In this document: piece by piece, positions 35,701 through 43,618 of the stretch
Numbering within the stretch: the first letter of the stretch is position 1
Layout of the letters: the number at the start of each line of letters is the position of its first letter
From: Luteolibacter arcticus
GTDB taxonomy: Bacteria; Verrucomicrobiota; Verrucomicrobiia; Verrucomicrobiales; Akkermansiaceae
Direction: 5' to 3'
NCBI RefSeq assembly: GCF_025950235.1
Contig: NZ_JAPDDT010000014.1
Span: 1 to 64,000, forward strand
DNA: 64,000 nucleotides
The notes under the pieces: model-generated
What the model was told of the DNA's origin: nothing
Databases searched by the model: none
The model's input: the letters and a program-made list of their open reading frames with translations, nothing else
Position numbers and translations under genes: made by a program

Positions 35701-36634
35701 CGACCGCGGCAATAACCAGCAGGACAACTTCAAGGTGCCATCGGGACTCGCGCCACTGCTCGGCATCAAGGATGGCCGCACTTACAACGTGAAGAACAAG
35801 GCGGCCTATCTCAACGCCGGCATCGGCATGAGCGGCCGCCGCGATACCTGGCAGTGGGGCGCGGGCTACACTGGCGCGCAGTTGAAGAACAACGGTTTCT
35901 TCGTCGCGCTCAACAAGGTGCCAACGATGGACACGTCCGCCAATGCGAACGATGCGGCGTGGAACCAACGCCCCTTCGAGGCGCAGTACCTGAAGCTCTA
36001 CGACGTCACCCCGCCGCCATCTCCCGCGCCGCTTGCGAACTACTATGATATTGGTAGTTCGGGCACCTTCACGTGGGTTTCCAATGCGGGGCCGGACGAC
36101 AACGTCACCTCATGGCTGGTGGAAGTGTCCGACGGCGATGGCGACTCGGTCTCCTCGGCCACCGTCACCGCCGCTCAATACACTTTCAGTGGCACACCGG
36201 GAGAGATCTACCGCGCCCGGATCACCGCGATCAGCGCGGCCACCATTTCCTCCACCTCTCCCGGCCAAAGCGATGGCGGAGCGCCGAATCCCGGTTCGAC
36301 GACCTCGGCCATCCAGCTCCTCTCCGCCGCGGGTGATCAGGACGGCGACGGTGAAAGTAATGCCGACGAGCAGGCCGCAGGCACGAATCCGCTCAGTCCG
36401 TTGTCGGTGTTCCGGGTGACCAGCGTTTCGCGGAACGGCGGGAACGTGGGGGTGACTTTCTCCAGCGTGGCGGGCCTGACCTATCAGGTCGAAACGAGCA
36501 CCTTGTTAGAGGCCGGTTCGTGGTCGGACACGGGTGATCCACTTGAAGCCACGGGTGCGAGTTCCACGATCTCTGTCCCTGTCAGCGGCGGGCGGCGGTT
36601 CTATCGCGTGCGGGTCGAGGAGGTAGGTCCGTAG
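32738..36634 (+). CDS. Secreted GH13 alpha-amylase-family protein
   Basis: 1298 residues with a short signal peptide ending VLRAAPA. Residues 20-430 form several beta modules, including starch-binding-like or Ig-like units (YYIRATFAGG, VYYTTDGTTPGG). The catalytic barrel spans about 435-1050: VGIMLDAPFNHTAY (region I), DGLRCDFGQG (nucleophile Asp767), MMSESLD (acid Glu796) and NNVSHDE (Asp855). A fibronectin-like segment then DQDGDGESNADEQAAGTNP and the RRFYRVRVEE tail follow. Its start lies 5 bases after the GH13-GH57 gene stop, so both are surely co-translated. Its end overlaps the convergent PIG-L gene by 34 bases. Substrate is probably an alpha-glucan. Confidence 0.9.
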   Translation: MKVLLFLLMGSVLRAAPANVWHLPSKNESQIAKTMRDPVYEIKATDATIYQGFFKNNGAGGDQNGGTLFYRTVPRGGSAGAWQPVMLGFHSNFPGGGDDVNQYWKAVIPTTGIAATDVIEYYIRATFAGGAPETTYVYGLDDDSEVTTTESVAQASPFSIRNRPGWIFHANNRTIAGNDIQVRTKTGYIGPDNSPASRWATAGAVYYTTDGTTPGGALGVASGTSSAVAMIFDGTDGDPSGNGNAALWRGTLPNVINGLPLGAQVKYKMGLWNPATNDEKFADHLAGTGNAIFVYQNGVVGQPTLTINGLNGNYTTTKLFVDEIASDSIPLSISFQPGEDVTAAEIYTNLNRRDRADLDANGDGYPDGVSVPDGSTLVAGDDAHYFKAYTMTSAGAGTYTVSLPAERTGAYRLTARWKVSGDPNWRWYTNGGANRRDHAITVSPKDARDISLYEINVLNIEATGDTFETRSTIEDMHNAAGAPHNGSNRWDLDYLKGLGANWLWFQPIHPPARDGREPFGGWGSGNPPYEPGSPYAVKNFFEVSPIFTKNFSGSPFSNTDLLNQTNRDAAMTAWQNFVSAADGKAVGIMLDAPFNHTAYDIELADAGVELFQPDGQTWSETNEIRNREARFFSAAGNYGNRASSAATIAAGPDRFDFGKWNDVKDVFFGRYDALVETDNDPERSSHTSEGDWLDAADADWTANDFVQGGEQRNVTHRVWQYFARYGTHWLEKTRPAGQNRNSSTEPGLTTAQRYAWDARGIDGLRCDFGQGLPPQCWEYIINVARSKKWNFVMMSESLDGGAVTYRSNRHFDILNENIVFPLASASTKSDYRNIFEGRRNAYGQGLVLINNVSHDEANYSDPWEALIRFSVAGSMDGVPMIFPGQELGISATYGYNHYELNFGKQIPHFKRFNSMQPIWNDANFGNDQLYPVYAGMGAARAASPALRASNRWFLDGDGNNAKIHAIAKYEAANASPAFSDVVVAFASLDRGNNQQDNFKVPSGLAPLLGIKDGRTYNVKNKAAYLNAGIGMSGRRDTWQWGAGYTGAQLKNNGFFVALNKVPTMDTSANANDAAWNQRPFEAQYLKLYDVTPPPSPAPLANYYDIGSSGTFTWVSNAGPDDNVTSWLVEVSDGDGDSVSSATVTAAQYTFSGTPGEIYRARITAISAATISSTSPGQSDGGAPNPGSTTSAIQLLSAAGDQDGDGESNADEQAAGTNPLSPLSVFRVTSVSRNGGNVGVTFSSVAGLTYQVETSTLLEAGSWSDTGDPLEATGASSTISVPVSGGRRFYRVRVEEVGP

Positions 36635-37404
36635 TGCTGGAACGCCTCCTTTGCACTGAGATCAACGTAGCCTTCCAGCGATCCGCCATGGCCGGCGAAA
36701 TAGTCGTGCTGCGAGGCATGGGCGCGAAAGGCGTCAAGGCGTTGCGAGCGGTGAGGGCTGCCATCGATAGTTAGATCGGCGGGATCGTCGCGGTTTAACA
36801 TGCCGGGCAAGGGATGGCCATCCTGCCAGGCGTGGATCGTGAGGATGTCGTGCTTCCCCTCCGATGCGAGCAAGACCGCGCTCCGGACGAGCAGGTGCGC
36901 CGGGTGCCAGTATTCGCCACCACTGCCGTGGGTGATGAGCAGCGTGGGACGGTGTTTCTCTAACAAACCCCGCAGCTTTGCCGCCAAGTCGAGTGGCGAA
37001 ACGTCCGGCGCAAAAGTGCGATGCTCCAGGCCGAGCGGATCCACATGGTCGAGAAACTCGACGGATGTCGCGCCGAGCGCGGCCGCTGACGCTCGCAACT
37101 CCGCCTCGCGAATCCGTCCCAGTTCCTCGCGGCTCATCCCGCCGGTGATGCCGCCTTCACCGCGGGTCAGGCAGATGAGGTGGAAGGGGACTCCCCGTGC
37201 AGCGAGTTCGCACAGCAGGCAGGAGGCGAAGAGCTCGTCATCCGGATGAGCGAAGACGGCGATGACCGGTCCCCCGGCTTCCAGCAGATGGTCGAGCGTC
37301 ACCGGCCGCGGTGCCCGTGGTGGCCGCAAGGGGCGCAGGAGCTGGAGCCAGCGCTTGCGGTAGAAGAGCGGGTCGGTGAGGCGCTGGGAAAGCTTGCTCC
37401 ACAT
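36601..37404 (-). CDS. PIG-L family deacetylase
   Basis: 267 residues, cytosolic. Zinc-binding AHPDDE, TRGEGGITGG and HGSGGEYWHPAH are the family hallmarks, matching LmbE/PIG-L N-acetylglucosaminyl deacetylases. It is encoded just after a glycosyltransferase (11-base gap), so the pair probably modifies a glycan or glycoconjugate. The 3' end overlaps the end of the convergent amylase gene by 34 bases. Substrate unknown; close relatives act on GlcNAc-linked small molecules or sugars. Confidence 0.9.
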   Translation of the reverse strand: MWSKLSQRLTDPLFYRKRWLQLLRPLRPPRAPRPVTLDHLLEAGGPVIAVFAHPDDELFASCLLCELAARGVPFHLICLTRGEGGITGGMSREELGRIREAELRASAAALGATSVEFLDHVDPLGLEHRTFAPDVSPLDLAAKLRGLLEKHRPTLLITHGSGGEYWHPAHLLVRSAVLLASEGKHDILTIHAWQDGHPLPGMLNRDDPADLTIDGSPHRSQRLDAFRAHASQHDYFAGHGGSLEGYVDLSAKEAFQHYGPTSSTRTR

Positions 37405-37415
37405 GACGTGACGAC

Positions 37416-38591
37416 TTAGATCGGCCGGCCGAGGAAATCCTGCACGATCTCGACCAACCGCACGGCAAAGTGTTCAGGCGCGAAGCGCGCGACGTTCTCC
37501 CGCAGTGACCGCCGCAGCGGCTCGTGGGATTCCGGCTGATTCAGCACGGCGAGGATCTTCCCGGCGGCATCGGCGGGATTCTGGTAAACGAGCGATTCGT
37601 TGGCGGCGATCTCCGCGGATCCGCCTTCGGCCGGCACGAACGGAATCAACCCGGCTGCGGCCATTTCGGCGACCGCGATGCCAAATGCCTCGACCCGGCA
37701 GGCGTGGAGGCCGAACGAACGCGATGCAAACAGGGCGGTCTTTTCCTGCGGACCGAGGAAGCCGGGTGTGCGGACCCATTCGCCACGTTCGGCGACCATC
37801 TGGCGGATGCGCCGTGAGTAGCAGTCATCGCCGAACCCGCCTAGCAGATCGAGCGTCGCGGGCCGGCCAGCAGCCCGAACCCGGTCGAGAATGGCGATGA
37901 TCGCTTCGATCTCCTTCTCCGGCGCGATGCGATTCATCGCGACGAAGCTGAACGGCTCGCGGTCGGCGGCTTCCGGCCCGGCAGGGGTGGACGGCGGATA
38001 GAGCACGGGAGCACGGTCCAGCGGGAAATGCTCGCGGAGGCGGGCGGCGGTCCACTTGGAATTCGCGACCACGAGATCGTCCGCTGCGAGGGTCGGCTCG
38101 TCGTGGCGACGGGCGAGGTGCTCGCCGATGGAGAGGTAGGCCTGCCGCACGAAGGACGGCCGGTGGTGTGCTTGGCCGGTGGCGGTCGGGTAGAGTGCCA
38201 GCCGGCATTTCTCGTCGAAGCTGAAGTCGCCGATGAGCTGGATCGCGCGCTGGCCGAAGTGGATCGGGTTGTAGGCGCTAATACAGGCGTCGAATTTCTC
38301 CCCCAGCGTGCGGCAGAAGCGCTCGAACCACGCCCGTTGCCAGAAGGCCAGCACGGTCCCGGAATTCACGCCGGGCAGCCGCGGCGCTTGGAGCAGGGTG
38401 ACCTTGTCCGGGAAAACGCGGGTGCCGTAGGTCGCATTCAGGTCCTCCCAATCGACCGGCGAAGCGGTGGTGAAGGTCACTCGTGCGCGATCCTGCAGGG
38501 CATGCAGCGTCCACATGGCAGTCGCTTCGGAACCGCCGCGGCCCATCCACGGATGAGCGATCAGGATTTCAGGCTGGAGGGGGTTGGCCAT
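37416..38591 (-). CDS. GT4-family glycosyltransferase
   Basis: 391 residues. The N-terminal Rossmann fold begins ILIAHPWMGRGGSEATAMWT, the donor-binding C-terminal fold includes FVAMNRIAPEKEIEAIIAIL and the EAFGIAVAEMAAAGLIPFVP motif (with the E-x7-E pair). This is the ordinary GT-B retaining glycosyltransferase architecture at near-normal length. No signal peptide, so it acts on the cytoplasmic face of the membrane or on a cytosolic acceptor. It is the first gene of the pair with the PIG-L deacetylase. Acceptor and donor cannot be inferred. Confidence 0.88.
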   Translation of the reverse strand: MANPLQPEILIAHPWMGRGGSEATAMWTLHALQDRARVTFTTASPVDWEDLNATYGTRVFPDKVTLLQAPRLPGVNSGTVLAFWQRAWFERFCRTLGEKFDACISAYNPIHFGQRAIQLIGDFSFDEKCRLALYPTATGQAHHRPSFVRQAYLSIGEHLARRHDEPTLAADDLVVANSKWTAARLREHFPLDRAPVLYPPSTPAGPEAADREPFSFVAMNRIAPEKEIEAIIAILDRVRAAGRPATLDLLGGFGDDCYSRRIRQMVAERGEWVRTPGFLGPQEKTALFASRSFGLHACRVEAFGIAVAEMAAAGLIPFVPAEGGSAEIAANESLVYQNPADAAGKILAVLNQPESHEPLRRSLRENVARFAPEHFAVRLVEIVQDFLGRPI

Positions 38592-38783
38592 CGGTCCGTC
38601 TCACTGGTCGCGGGTGCCCGGCGGCCCCGTGCCGTCCAGCGTGGAAATCCATTGCATGGGGGAAGATGAAGGGATGGGGTTGGAGGTTGTCGAACTTTTA
38701 CCGCCCCGGCTGTGCCATCGCGTCCCATCCCCCGAAGGGGTAAGGTGTGGAACAAAACCCGGGCGGTTTTCCTCTCATACCTC

Positions 38784-40607
38784 ATGAAGTCCCTCCTCTT
38801 CGCCGGTTTGCTGCTGCCCATTCATGCGCGGCCCATGGAAAAGCTGGACCGGGGGCTGGTCGCGGTGCGCCAGGCGGACGGCTCGGTCTACACTGGCTGG
38901 CGCTTGCTTGGCGACGATCCCGCGGGCGCTGCTTTCAATCTGTATCGCCGGGTGGGAGGGAAGGACGAGCGGGTGAATCAGGAGCCTCTGAAGGGCGCGA
39001 CCAACCTGATCGACCGCGGTGCCGGAAAGGCGGAGGCCTACGTCATTCGTCCGATCGTGGACGGCAAGGAAGGCACCTCCACGAAGCCCGCGAAGGTGCT
39101 GGAGAAGAACTTCATCGAGATCCCAATCCAGCCGATCCCGGACTACCGGCCGCACGACGCCTCCGCCGCGGACCTCGATGGCGATGGCGAATACGAGATC
39201 ATCTTGCACCAGGCCTCCCGCGGGCGGGACAATTCTTTCAACGGCATCACCGGCTCGCCGGTGCTCGATGCCTACAAGCTCGATGGCACCCGGCTCTGGC
39301 GGATCGACCTGGGCATCAATATCCGCGAGGGCGAGCACTACACCCAGTTCATGGTCTATGACCTGGACGGCGATGGCCGTGCGGAATTGGCGTGCAAGAC
39401 GGCCGATGGCACGAAGGACGGCACCGGAAAGGTCATCGGCGACGCGTCCAAGGATTGGCGGAACAAGGAGGAGGGAACCCAGCGCTTCGGCCGCATTCTT
39501 TCCGGTCCGGAGTTCCTCACCGTCTTCGACGGGAAAACCGGGGCCGCGCTCAAGACCGTCGATTTCATCCCCGGCCGCGACCCGATCGATGGCTGGGGCG
39601 GCATCGGCGGAAACGGCGGGAACGACAGCTATGGCAACCGCTGCGACCGCTTTCTCGCCTGTGTCGCCTGCCTAGATGGAAAGCACCCGAGCCTCGTGAT
39701 GTCGCGCGGCGTTTATGGCCGCACGGTATTGGCCGCGTGGGATTGGCAGAATGGTGAGCTGACCTCGCGCTGGGTTTTCGACAGCGGGGTCAGCCGGCCG
39801 CCGTTCGAGAAGGCCTCGCCCTTCTCCGGCATGGGCGGCCACGCGTTGTCGGTCGCGGATGTCGATGACGACGGCAAGGACGAGATCGTCTATCAGGCGA
39901 TGACCGTGGACGACAATGGCCAAGGCCTCTACTCGACCGGACGCCGCCATGGCGACGCGATCCACGTCGGCGACTTCGACCCCGAACGGCCCGGTAAGGA
40001 GCTTTATCTCGTCACGGAGAACGAGGAAGAAACGGTCAGTTTGAAAACGCCCGGCGCGGGCCTGCACGATGCCCGCAGCGGCAGCAGCTTGTGGAGTCAC
40101 AGTCCCGGTGAGGACATCAGCGATGGGGTCGTGGCGGATATTGACCCCCGCCATCCCGGTGCTGAGGTGTGGGGTGGCCCCGGCGGCTTGCGGACGATCC
40201 GCGGCAAGGAAATCGGCCCGTGTCCACGTGGCTCTGATTGGGTTATCTGGTGGGATGGCGACCTGCTGAGGGAGATCTACGACCGCTCTGCCATTTTCAA
40301 ATGGCGCTGGGAAGAGGGACGTGAGGAACGGCTCTTCACCGCCGAGATGCCGGGCGGACGTGGCCGCAATGCTGGCTTCCGTCCGAATCTGGCTGCGGAC
40401 TTGATCGGCGACTGGCGCGAGGAGCTGCTGCTGCCTGCCCCCGATGGTAAGTCGCTACGCCTCTACACCACCACGATTTCCACCGAGCACCGGTTGGTGA
40501 CGCTGATGCACGATCCTCAGTACCGGCTTTCCATCGCGTGGCAGAATGTCTCCTACAACAAGCCGCCGCATCCCTCGTTCTTCCTCGGACATGGGATGAA
40601 GGAATGA
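38784..40607 (+). CDS. Rhamnogalacturonan lyase, PL11 family
   Basis: 607 residues with signal peptide MKSLLFAGLLLPIHA. The sequence RPMEKLDRGLVAVRQADG and the propeller repeats ASAADLDGDGEYEIILH, YDLDGDGRAELACKTADGTK and VADVDDDGKDEIVYQ are the calcium-binding pattern of PL11 (YesW-type) enzymes, as is the ending WQNVSYNKPPHPSFFLG. These enzymes cut rhamnogalacturonan I of pectin by beta-elimination. The gene stands alone between the glycosyltransferase and the GspF-like gene; no accessory pectin genes are visible, so its link with the nearby amylases is only functional. Confidence 0.92.
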   Translation: MKSLLFAGLLLPIHARPMEKLDRGLVAVRQADGSVYTGWRLLGDDPAGAAFNLYRRVGGKDERVNQEPLKGATNLIDRGAGKAEAYVIRPIVDGKEGTSTKPAKVLEKNFIEIPIQPIPDYRPHDASAADLDGDGEYEIILHQASRGRDNSFNGITGSPVLDAYKLDGTRLWRIDLGINIREGEHYTQFMVYDLDGDGRAELACKTADGTKDGTGKVIGDASKDWRNKEEGTQRFGRILSGPEFLTVFDGKTGAALKTVDFIPGRDPIDGWGGIGGNGGNDSYGNRCDRFLACVACLDGKHPSLVMSRGVYGRTVLAAWDWQNGELTSRWVFDSGVSRPPFEKASPFSGMGGHALSVADVDDDGKDEIVYQAMTVDDNGQGLYSTGRRHGDAIHVGDFDPERPGKELYLVTENEEETVSLKTPGAGLHDARSGSSLWSHSPGEDISDGVVADIDPRHPGAEVWGGPGGLRTIRGKEIGPCPRGSDWVIWWDGDLLREIYDRSAIFKWRWEEGREERLFTAEMPGGRGRNAGFRPNLAADLIGDWREELLLPAPDGKSLRLYTTTISTEHRLVTLMHDPQYRLSIAWQNVSYNKPPHPSFFLGHGMKE

Positions 40608-40639
40608 CCTTCCCATCGTCCGTTAGGCCTGCCAGCGTC

Positions 40640-40645
40640 GGAGGA
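40640..40645 (+). promoter_or_regulatory. Strong ribosome binding site for the GspF-like gene
   Basis: GGAGGA lies 4 to 5 bases before the ATG at 40650. It stands out because many other starts in the window lack a clear Shine-Dalgarno sequence. It fixes the start of the next gene. Confidence 0.7.
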
Positions 40646-40649
40646 ATCC

Positions 40650-41633
40650 ATGGCATTCTCCGCCGCGCAGAAGCACCTTTTCTACACCGAGATCGCCAAG
40701 CTCCTCGAAGCCGGCTTCGGCATCCGTGAGGCGGGCCGGGCGATGCTCGACACGCGCTTGCCGGCGCTCCAGGCGGACCTGCTGCGCCGCATGGATGCCG
40801 ACCTGGAGGCCGGCAAGTCGATCGCCGACTCCTTCGGCGCGGGCGTCATCACGCCACTGGAACGCAGCATCATCGGCGCGGGCGAACGTGGCGGCCGGAT
40901 GGCTCCCGCGTTCCAGCATCTGGCGGACTACTTCGGCATGCTGGCGTCGGCCCGCCGGGAGGCCTTGGGCGCGATGGCGTATCCGGCATTCCTGCTGCAC
41001 CTCGGGCTTTTCGTGGGCATCCTCGCTCCGGGCATGATGAGCCAGAAGGAGTTTCCCGAAATCCTGCGGGATTTCGTGCTCACCGTGCTGGCGCTCTACG
41101 CGGTGGGGTTTTTGCTGTGGCTCGGGTTGAAGGCCTTGCTGCGGAGTGCCTCGGGCAGCACCGCGCTGGACGGTTTCCTGCGGCGCATCCCGGTGCTTGG
41201 CGGTGCCCGGCGCGCGATGGCCATGGCGCGTTTCACCAAGGTCTATCACACCTGCCTGCTCGCCGGACTGTCGATGCACGAGACGGTGGAAACTTCCTGC
41301 GAAGCCTCCCACAGCGCGATCATCCGCAATGCGGGCAAGAAGCTTGCCCAAGCTCTCAAGGACGGCGGCCCGCTGGGGCCGACCATGATGTCCTGCGGTG
41401 CCTTTCCGTCCGCCTTCGCCCGTTCGTATGCGACGGCGGAGGAATCCGGCAGCCTCGACAAGGACCTCGCCCGCTGGGCCGCAGTCTATCAGGAAGACGC
41501 CGCCCGCGGCACGAAGACAGCCGCGGGTGTGGTCTCGAAGCTGGTCTATTTCGCGGTGCTGCTCTTCGTCGCGTGGACCATCATCAGCTCCTACGGCGGA
41601 TACCTCCAGCAGATCGAGGATGTGTTGGAGTGA
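40650..41633 (+). CDS. Type II secretion/type IV pilus inner-membrane protein F (GspF/PilC-like)
   Basis: 327 residues with two T2SSF-like halves. The first half has LLEAGFGIREAGRAML and the glutamate-rich SIIGAGERGGRMAPAFQHLA; the second repeats FTKVYHTCLLAGLSMHETVE and FARSYATAEESGSLDKDLAR, ending in a hydrophobic anchor (VYFAVLLFVAWTIISSY). Transmembrane segments lie near 115-135, 145-165 and 300-320. It is shorter than typical GspF (about 400 residues) because the N-terminal extension is lacking. No other pilus or secretion genes are adjacent, so it may serve a dispersed system. Confidence 0.82.
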   Translation: MAFSAAQKHLFYTEIAKLLEAGFGIREAGRAMLDTRLPALQADLLRRMDADLEAGKSIADSFGAGVITPLERSIIGAGERGGRMAPAFQHLADYFGMLASARREALGAMAYPAFLLHLGLFVGILAPGMMSQKEFPEILRDFVLTVLALYAVGFLLWLGLKALLRSASGSTALDGFLRRIPVLGGARRAMAMARFTKVYHTCLLAGLSMHETVETSCEASHSAIIRNAGKKLAQALKDGGPLGPTMMSCGAFPSAFARSYATAEESGSLDKDLARWAAVYQEDAARGTKTAAGVVSKLVYFAVLLFVAWTIISSYGGYLQQIEDVLE

Positions 41634-41642
41634 ACCCGGCCT

Positions 41643-42173
41643 TCAGCCCAGTTCGTCGCTCCAAGTGGAAAGCAGGGATTCGAGCCCGCGGAGACCCTCC
41701 AAGGGAAAGACGTAGTAGTCTTCGTCGCCCGGGGAACTGCGCCGGTAGATCGCCTGCATCTTGCCGTTCTTGTCCTCAGCGGCGTGGAGGAGATGCACGG
41801 TCTTCTCCGGCTCGTGCAGCTCAGCCAGCAGCTTCACCGTCCGGATGCCGTGGTTGAAGCGTACCCCCATCCGAATCGCGAACGGTAATTTCACCACCGC
41901 TCCACTTCCATCCTCCGCGACCCGCGACGCCGTCGCGAACCAGTCCCGGACGACTCCAGGTGCGAGGCCGGACAGACCGATGTGGTTGACCGTGCGCCCG
42001 GGAAAGCGGTGGTCCGAAAACCGCAACCACACAACTTCGGGGCCGTCCTTTCGCCGGTGGAGGCTGACACGCACGCTCTGCTTTCCGTCGGGGGAGATTG
42101 ATACCTCCGTCCACGGCTTGACCTCCTCTCCGTACAACAGGCCTTGGGCAATGTCCTTGAGCTTTGTCAGCAT
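41643..42173 (-). CDS. Hypothetical protein, possibly soluble
   Basis: 176 residues from the ATG at 42173. No signal peptide and no clear transmembrane segment. The sequence is beta-rich with a conserved-looking WLRFSDHRFPGRTVNHIGLS centre and ends ESLLSTWSDELG. No domain recognised. The codon use looks like that of neighbours and the frame is long and clean, so it is probably a real gene. The stop faces the convergent GspF-like gene 9 bases away. Confidence 0.6.
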   Translation of the reverse strand: MLTKLKDIAQGLLYGEEVKPWTEVSISPDGKQSVRVSLHRRKDGPEVVWLRFSDHRFPGRTVNHIGLSGLAPGVVRDWFATASRVAEDGSGAVVKLPFAIRMGVRFNHGIRTVKLLAELHEPEKTVHLLHAAEDKNGKMQAIYRRSSPGDEDYYVFPLEGLRGLESLLSTWSDELG

Positions 42174-42230
42174 GAGATGAATGACTGCGCGTTCGCACCC
42201 CGGCATATCGGACCGGCTCCCGCGGCGCCA

Positions 42231-42497
42231 CTACTTCCGCAGCCACTTCCACAGCGCCAGCACGATCATCGCGCCGACGGTGGCGGTGGCGATCGAGCCA
42301 AGCGACGGCAGCCAGTCGCCCGGATTGTTGTCCGGCAAGAAGCCGACGTTCTTGCCGATCCATCCGCCGAGCACGGCCCCGAGGATGCCGAGCACGATGG
42401 TCACCAGGCAGCCGCCTTTTTCCTCACCCGGGATCACTCGCCGGGCGATGGCTCCGGCGAAGAGCCCCAGCAGAATCCATCCGATGAAGTCTCCCAT
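42231..42497 (-). CDS. GlsB/YeaQ/YmgE-type stress-response membrane protein
   Basis: 88 residues from the ATG at 42497. Three hydrophobic segments (WILLGLFAGAIARRVIPGE, CLVTIVLGILGAVLGGWIG, SIATATVGAMIVLALW) and the GxLxG-type glycine pattern match the transglycosylase-associated family. Members are small inner-membrane proteins induced by stress, of unknown mechanism. Downstream on the same strand is the 176-residue hypothetical protein, 57 bases away, with which it may be co-transcribed. Confidence 0.85.
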   Translation of the reverse strand: MGDFIGWILLGLFAGAIARRVIPGEEKGGCLVTIVLGILGAVLGGWIGKNVGFLPDNNPGDWLPSLGSIATATVGAMIVLALWKWLRK

Positions 42498-42583
42498 GCT
42501 TGGGCTGTTAGCAGATTCCGCGGGGCGATGCACCCTCAATTCCCGTTGAACTCCGGCTTGCCCGCCGCGCGCGGCTGGAGATC

Positions 42584-43558
42584 ATGCGCACCGTGGAAAG
42601 TGCCAACGACCTGCCCGACCGCTTCGGCGCGATGTTCGTCAAGGAGCTGCGTCAGAACATGCGGCGCGCCAGCTTCGTCTATCCCTTCCTCGGCATCCAG
42701 GTGCTCGCGATTGTCGCGCTCATCATCGAGTTCCAGAACGACACCGGCTACTCCTACGAGAAGTACACCGGCATGCTCAATGTCGCCATGCTCGCCCAGT
42801 CGGGTCCCTTCTGGATCGGCGTCTCGGTGGTCTGTGCGATCATCATGCCGCTCGGCGGGCTGGTGCTGATGGGCCAGGAACTGGAGGAGGGAAATCACGA
42901 ACTGCTGCTGCTGACCAAGCTCAACCGCTGGAAGGTGGTGCGCGGGAAGTTCTTCACCCTATGGGGCCTCTGCGTCCTCACCTTCATCTCGCTGCTGCCC
43001 TACGTCATCGTCCGCTACAATGTCGGTGCCATCGAGTTCGTCCGGGAAATCGCCTGCTCGCTGTCGGTGATCGGCCTGTCCGCCATGATGTGTGCCGGTG
43101 CGATCGGCGCTTCGTCATTCTCCGGGCTGCTCGCACGCATCGGCGTGATGGTGCTGTTCACCGGATCGATGATCCTCGGCGGCGGAATCCCGCTCGCCGC
43201 TTCCGCGAATGTCGGGCGAAACCCGGGCTGCGGCGTTTTCTATCACCTGAACGCGGTGGGCGTGGTGATCTGCTTTACCCTGCTCGGCTTGGCGCTCGCG
43301 CGCTCGCGGTTGCGGCTGGTGATCCACGCCTATGAGGTGAAGCCGAGCTACATGGTCATCGGCCTGCTGGTGTTCACGCCTTTCGTCATCGGCATGGCCA
43401 CGGCGATGACCGGCGGGTTCGCCGGTTTCGTCGGACTCATCGGCATGGCGCTGGTCGGCATTTACGCCGACGCCACGCCGAAAGCTCCAGCCTGGGTGAA
43501 GCCGCCCGCACCGAATGTGCCGAGCGCCCCTCCACCCATGCCCGGCGCGGCGGGGTGA
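42584..43558 (+). CDS. ABC-2-type permease-like membrane protein
   Basis: 324 residues, six to eight hydrophobic helices. The N-terminus FGAMFVKELRQNMRRASFVY is the common start of ABC-2 permease subunits, with LVLMGQELEEGNHELLLLTK in the second loop, as in multidrug or secretion ABC exporters where this loop sits after helix 2. The C-terminus is a proline-rich tail (APNVPSAPPPMPGAAG). No ATPase subunit is adjacent, so the transport partner is missing from the window. Substrate unknown. Confidence 0.68.
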   Translation: MRTVESANDLPDRFGAMFVKELRQNMRRASFVYPFLGIQVLAIVALIIEFQNDTGYSYEKYTGMLNVAMLAQSGPFWIGVSVVCAIIMPLGGLVLMGQELEEGNHELLLLTKLNRWKVVRGKFFTLWGLCVLTFISLLPYVIVRYNVGAIEFVREIACSLSVIGLSAMMCAGAIGASSFSGLLARIGVMVLFTGSMILGGGIPLAASANVGRNPGCGVFYHLNAVGVVICFTLLGLALARSRLRLVIHAYEVKPSYMVIGLLVFTPFVIGMATAMTGGFAGFVGLIGMALVGIYADATPKAPAWVKPPAPNVPSAPPPMPGAAG

Positions 43559-43564
43559 AAGGCA

Positions 43565-43618
43565 TAAGGAGTGTCGACCTTCGGTCGACACGGCGTGGAC
43601 CGAATCTCCACGCTCCTT
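43565..43618. repeat. Nested hairpin element between convergent genes
   Basis: The outer arms AAGGAG (43567-43572) and CTCCTT (43613-43618) enclose a perfect 9-base stem GTGTCGACC/GGTCGACAC with a TTC loop, and a second hairpin GTGGA/TCCAC. A GC-rich hairpin GCGGC/GCCGC follows at 43622-43634. The structure is too symmetrical to be chance; it may act as a bidirectional terminator or as a REP-like element. No long T run follows it. Confidence 0.65.
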
